Part shown: positions 61,801 through 64,000 of the stretch, piece by piece
Numbering within the stretch: position 1 is the stretch's first letter
How the letters are laid out: every line of letters starts with the position of its first letter
NCBI GenBank assembly: GCA_016713765.1
Contig: JADJON010000001.1
Coordinates: forward strand, 930,001-994,000
From: Bacteroidota bacterium
GTDB lineage: Bacteria > Bacteroidota > Bacteroidia > AKYH767-A > 2013-40CM-41-45
Reading direction: 5' to 3'
Length of the DNA stretch: 64,000 bases
Notes under the pieces: model-generated
Seen by the model: the letters and a program-made list of their open reading frames with translations, nothing else
Told to the model about the DNA's origin: nothing
The model's database searches: none
Made by a program: the position numbers and the translations under genes

Positions 61801-63862
61801 GAATAGCAACGGTACGGCTCAGGTGACTGCCACCGGCGGCACCGGCACTTATTCGTATTCATGGTTTCCTTCCGGAGGCAATGCCGCTTCGGCAAGCGGA
61901 CTCGCTTCAGGAGATTATATCATTACTGTAACGGATGCCAATGGTTGTATTATGGCAGATACGGTAACCGTAGGCAGCACCGGTGGTTTGCAATTGACAC
62001 TCGCTTCCGCCTCGATGGTCAAGTGCTTCGGTGGTAACGACGGATCCGCATCCGTGACCGCAACATCAGGAACGCCGCCGTATCAGTATGCCTGGTCACC
62101 GGGAGGCGGAACGACGAATACCCTGAATGGGTTGAGTGCGGGTAACTATTCCGTGCAAGTGACCGATGTCAGCGGATGTACCGTAACGCTTCCGGTTTCG
62201 ATTACCCAACCCGATGTATTGCAGGCAGCGACGAGCACCACGGCAGTCAGTTGCTTTGGAGCCTCAACCGGCGCTGCTACCGTGACAGTGACAGGTGGAA
62301 CGTCGCCTTACACTTATCTGTGGAACCCGGGAAATGCGACAACTACCGGTATCAGCAACCGGCCGGCCGGTAACTACACGGTTACGATTACGGATGCGAA
62401 TGCTTGTACGACGACCTCAGCAGCCTCGATCACCCAACCGCCGGTGATCAACCTTAATATGCAATCGACACCGGTAAGCTGCAACGCGACGAACGGCACT
62501 GCAACCGTGATTCCTTCCGGTGGTTCGGGAGCTTTCACATTCAGTTGGTTCCCGTCGAACGATACAACCGCAACAGCAGACAGCCTTTCACCGGGAACTT
62601 ATGTAGTCGTGGTAACCGATGGAAACGGATGTACCCGATCCGGGAATGTAACCGTGAATGCGTTGCCGGTCCCGCACGTGCAAGTCGACTCGAGCCGTTC
62701 CGTTACCTGCAATGGTGACACAAATGGCGCGGTTTTCTGTTCCGTATCCGGCGGCGCGGCTCCATTCAACTATCAATGGACGGGCACTGCCGGCACCGGA
62801 TCCAGCCTGACGAACATCGGTGCGGGTATCTACCAATTGCTGGTCATCGACGCGAACGGTTGCCGGGATTCCATTTTGGCTCAAGTGCAGGAACCTTCGC
62901 CGCTGGCCATACTGCTTACGACCGAAAATGTGTTGTGTGCGGGCGCTGCAAGTGGTCGCATCTTCGCGGAAGTTGGAGGCGGAGTGCCGCCGTATTCGTA
63001 CAACTGGACACCAGGTGGACAAGTGAACGATACCGCGGTCGGGTTGACGGGTGGAACGTATCAGGTCTTCGTTACGGACTCCAACGGATGTACGACCCAG
63101 GGAAGTGCGGCAATCACGGAACCCGCGGCCATTCAGGCCACCGTCACCGGAGTTGACGCGCTTTGCGCAACGAATTGTGACGGACATGGTGAAGTGACCA
63201 TTGCCGGTGGCGTTGAACCGTATTTCGTCACCTGGTGCAACGGAGATACGACCCGGCAGGTGAATAATCTGTGCGGAGGCGACTGCCAGGTCCTCATCAC
63301 CGATGGCAATGGTTGTGGCATATCACAAACCATCAGCCTGCAGCAACCGGATACACTGCAATTGACCGTTGCTCATACCAATCCTTCCTGTCAGGGTTGT
63401 GCCGACGGTACCGCATCGGTTGATGTGAGCGGTGGATTACCTCCGTATGCATACGACTGGAGCCCGGTCACCGGTACGGCTGATTCGATCAGCGCGTTGG
63501 TTGCCGGCTGGTATGTGGTCTGTGTAACGGATTCGGGTGGATGCAGTCGTTGCGACAGCGTCGAAGTCCTCGACGGTCCCGTGGGCCTCGAAGAAGTGGC
63601 GTTTCAGTCGGGGCTCTATGTGTATCCGAATCCATTCTCCGACGCGACCACCTTCCTCTTTTCGCTGGCTGTTACACAGGATGTCAGGCTGGAGATCTTC
63701 GACATGACAGGGCAACTGGTATCCGTGGTGGCCCGGGACCGTTTGGCTGCCGGCGTACACCGCTTCCGGTGGGAATCCCCACAACTGGCGCCGGGACTGT
63801 ATCAGTTTCGATTCCTGAACGGGCAGCGTTCGCAGGCGGGTACGCTGGTTATCCAGCGATAA
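58832..63862 (+). CDS. Giant T9SS protein: P domain, CotH kinase-like domain, 13 SprB repeats
   Basis: 1676 residues. Signal peptide LRLFLVLLLIAFTRFASAQ; a proprotein convertase P domain (about 25-165; RDIDCFLAAPDGTLIMLT, GTWQLRVIDDSNNG); a CotH domain (about 175-600; RGSSSQSFPKKSYGFETR, WILSANYTDKSFCRN, GPVWDYDIAWGNANY); about 13 SprB repeats of roughly 70 residues (each with SCxGxxxG, PYxYxWSPGG, YxVTVTDANGC); and a type A C-terminal sorting domain (LYVYPNPFSDATTFLF, GLYQFRFLNGQ). SprB is the gliding adhesin of Flavobacterium, and CotH domains are protein kinases in spores. Surface-exposed; may be a modifying adhesin. Conserved residues for kinase activity were not checked. Confidence 0.95.
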   Translation: MKLRLFLVLLLIAFTRFASAQTFSGTGGSIITLSDTSRFNISVSGLSPASVDYTFGLESVTININHSRARDIDCFLAAPDGTLIMLTTDNGGTSGSNFTNTIFRNDAATSITSGSAPFTGTYRPEGTLYNVNNGQNGNGTWQLRVIDDSNNGITGSLINWSINFGGNPARPFLFSGSNLPIVVINTNGQSIPDDPKIICDMGIVNNGIGQRNHLNDPFNEYNGKIAIEIRGSSSQSFPKKSYGFETRMPNGVTDTNVALLGMPSEHDWILSANYTDKSFCRNVLLYQLSTEMGHYAARTRYVDVVLNGEYIGIYVLMESIKRDGDRVDIDRLHPWENTAPDITGGYILKVDKTTGSGGEGWTSPYPPINHPNGQTTYLQYDYPDPDSISLQQKAYIQAYVDSFEDALSSSAFMDPINGYQKYIGNGSWIDYFFCNELSKNVDGYRISSYLYKDKNKTLKAGPVWDYDIAWGNANYCGGDDTTGWAYLFSCTGDGYQVPFWWQRLLQDTNYTNQLKCRWQDYRQNVLSQQHIFAIIDSITAVIDESKDWNFTVWPILGQYVWPNPSPYPTTYAGEVQNLKNWVTRRLSWLDSNLPGRCNCTVQVVQHNVSCPDACDGYALGNGTSPYAKTYSWDNGLTQDTIFNLCPGDYTVTMEDAIGCSRTTTVTITEPAPLSVGISTANSNCSGAGCNGTATASPSAGTAPYSYAWSNGQTAATATGLCAGTYTVTVTDANGCTKTTSATIINPVAPTVSLASSSMVSCAGGSNGSAAISVTGGNAPYAYAWTPNVSTTASAGNLAAGTYTVRVTDANNCEAYVSIDITEPSALQTTVSSSDVRCAGSTTGQASVQVNGGAGGYSFAWSPGGSTNDTLYNASAGSYSVTITDANGCTRSATTIVGSPPPIGLSFNATPASCNGGSDGQIILTASGGTGTLQYSWAGSSDTGFIRLALSAGIYSCTVTDANGCTQGGSAQVTEPSKLVLSSAATPSDCQNSNGTAQVTATGGTGTYSYSWFPSGGNAASASGLASGDYIITVTDANGCIMADTVTVGSTGGLQLTLASASMVKCFGGNDGSASVTATSGTPPYQYAWSPGGGTTNTLNGLSAGNYSVQVTDVSGCTVTLPVSITQPDVLQAATSTTAVSCFGASTGAATVTVTGGTSPYTYLWNPGNATTTGISNRPAGNYTVTITDANACTTTSAASITQPPVINLNMQSTPVSCNATNGTATVIPSGGSGAFTFSWFPSNDTTATADSLSPGTYVVVVTDGNGCTRSGNVTVNALPVPHVQVDSSRSVTCNGDTNGAVFCSVSGGAAPFNYQWTGTAGTGSSLTNIGAGIYQLLVIDANGCRDSILAQVQEPSPLAILLTTENVLCAGAASGRIFAEVGGGVPPYSYNWTPGGQVNDTAVGLTGGTYQVFVTDSNGCTTQGSAAITEPAAIQATVTGVDALCATNCDGHGEVTIAGGVEPYFVTWCNGDTTRQVNNLCGGDCQVLITDGNGCGISQTISLQQPDTLQLTVAHTNPSCQGCADGTASVDVSGGLPPYAYDWSPVTGTADSISALVAGWYVVCVTDSGGCSRCDSVEVLDGPVGLEEVAFQSGLYVYPNPFSDATTFLFSLAVTQDVRLEIFDMTGQLVSVVARDRLAAGVHRFRWESPQLAPGLYQFRFLNGQRSQAGTLVIQR

Positions 63863-63898
63863 TGGACGCTTGCTGTGCAAAAAGCCTGATTTAATACA

Positions 63899-63929
63899 TT
63901 GCTTTATTGGCGCCCAAAGCGTAGGTTTG
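63899..63929 (+). promoter_or_regulatory. Promoter before the right-edge gene
   Basis: TTG at 63899-63901 and TAGGTTTG at 63922-63929, 20 bases apart: the -33/-7 layout of Bacteroidota. The ATG at 63952 follows by 22 bases. Confidence 0.65.
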
Positions 63930-63951
63930 GTTGGAAGACCGATCCAACGCT

Positions 63952-64000
63952 ATGCTGAAGGGAGTATCCTGCGCCCTCCTGGGGCTTTTTATCCTGCTGA
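63952..64000 (+). CDS. Start of an exported protein, cut by the right edge
   Basis: Only 16 codons are in the window: MLKGVSCALLGLFILL. The hydrophobic stretch after a lysine looks like a signal peptide, and a good promoter lies just upstream. Nothing can be said of its function. Confidence 0.6.
   Translation, partial: MLKGVSCALLGLFILL

Overview
The window comes from a Bacteroidota bacterium with moderately high GC. Four things point there: secreted proteins ending in type A and type B type IX secretion (T9SS) sorting domains, promoters with the Bacteroidota -7 box TAnnTTTG, a propeller-Y_Y_Y histidine kinase, and a SusC-like carboxypeptidase-regulatory plus TonB-dependent receptor. I see no plasmid or phage backbone. 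It reads as a chromosome, probably of an environmental member of the phylum; I cannot place it to genus.

Layout. 1-6231 (minus): a signalling operon with a secreted MORN protein, a propeller histidine kinase, a stand-alone receiver and a receiver-kinase hybrid cut by the left edge. 6591-9189: a SWIB protein and a second, TPR-type kinase. 9309-16449 (plus): small membrane/secreted proteins, a YitT-like protein, an RND/MMPL exporter, RfbA, a sugar-nucleotide epimerase and a polyprenyl synthase. 16452-18001 (minus): GtrA plus a GT87-like membrane glycosyltransferase. 18079-25619: three surface proteins, including a very long type B T9SS adhesin. 25714-28538: radical SAM/SPASM enzyme, WD40 protein, membrane protein, and a large intergenic repeat field. 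28578-33145 (minus): tRNA-Thr, frr, pyrH, and the rplM-rpsI-rpsB-tsf operon with a textbook promoter. 33294-40610: hypothetical membrane proteins, a TIGR01777-type epimerase with a photolyase, a REP-associated (RAYT) transposase carrying a 60-bp perfect palindrome, a secreted thioredoxin-like T9SS protein, and a putative trypsin-like protease.

40733-46289 (plus) is the most interesting block. It encodes a 983-residue outer-membrane barrel candidate flanked by beta-sandwich domains, an Ig-like periplasmic chaperone candidate, and two small exported proteins that share a sequence motif. The layout mimics a chaperone-usher pilus operon, which is not the classical fimbrial type of Bacteroidota. 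The rest holds kdsB, a small barrel protein, a TonB-dependent receptor, dprA, kbl, rnhA, an envelope operon (M1 peptidase, PagL-like deacylase, GIN-domain lipoprotein), a biotin-carrier protein, a giant CotH/SprB-repeat T9SS protein, and the first codons of one more exported protein.

Many intergenic gaps are filled by short 7-14 bp degenerate tandem repeats, a 30-bp CCTGCCT...AGGCAGG hairpin element, and long inverted repeats. They sit directly against stop codons and in one case form the end of a gene.
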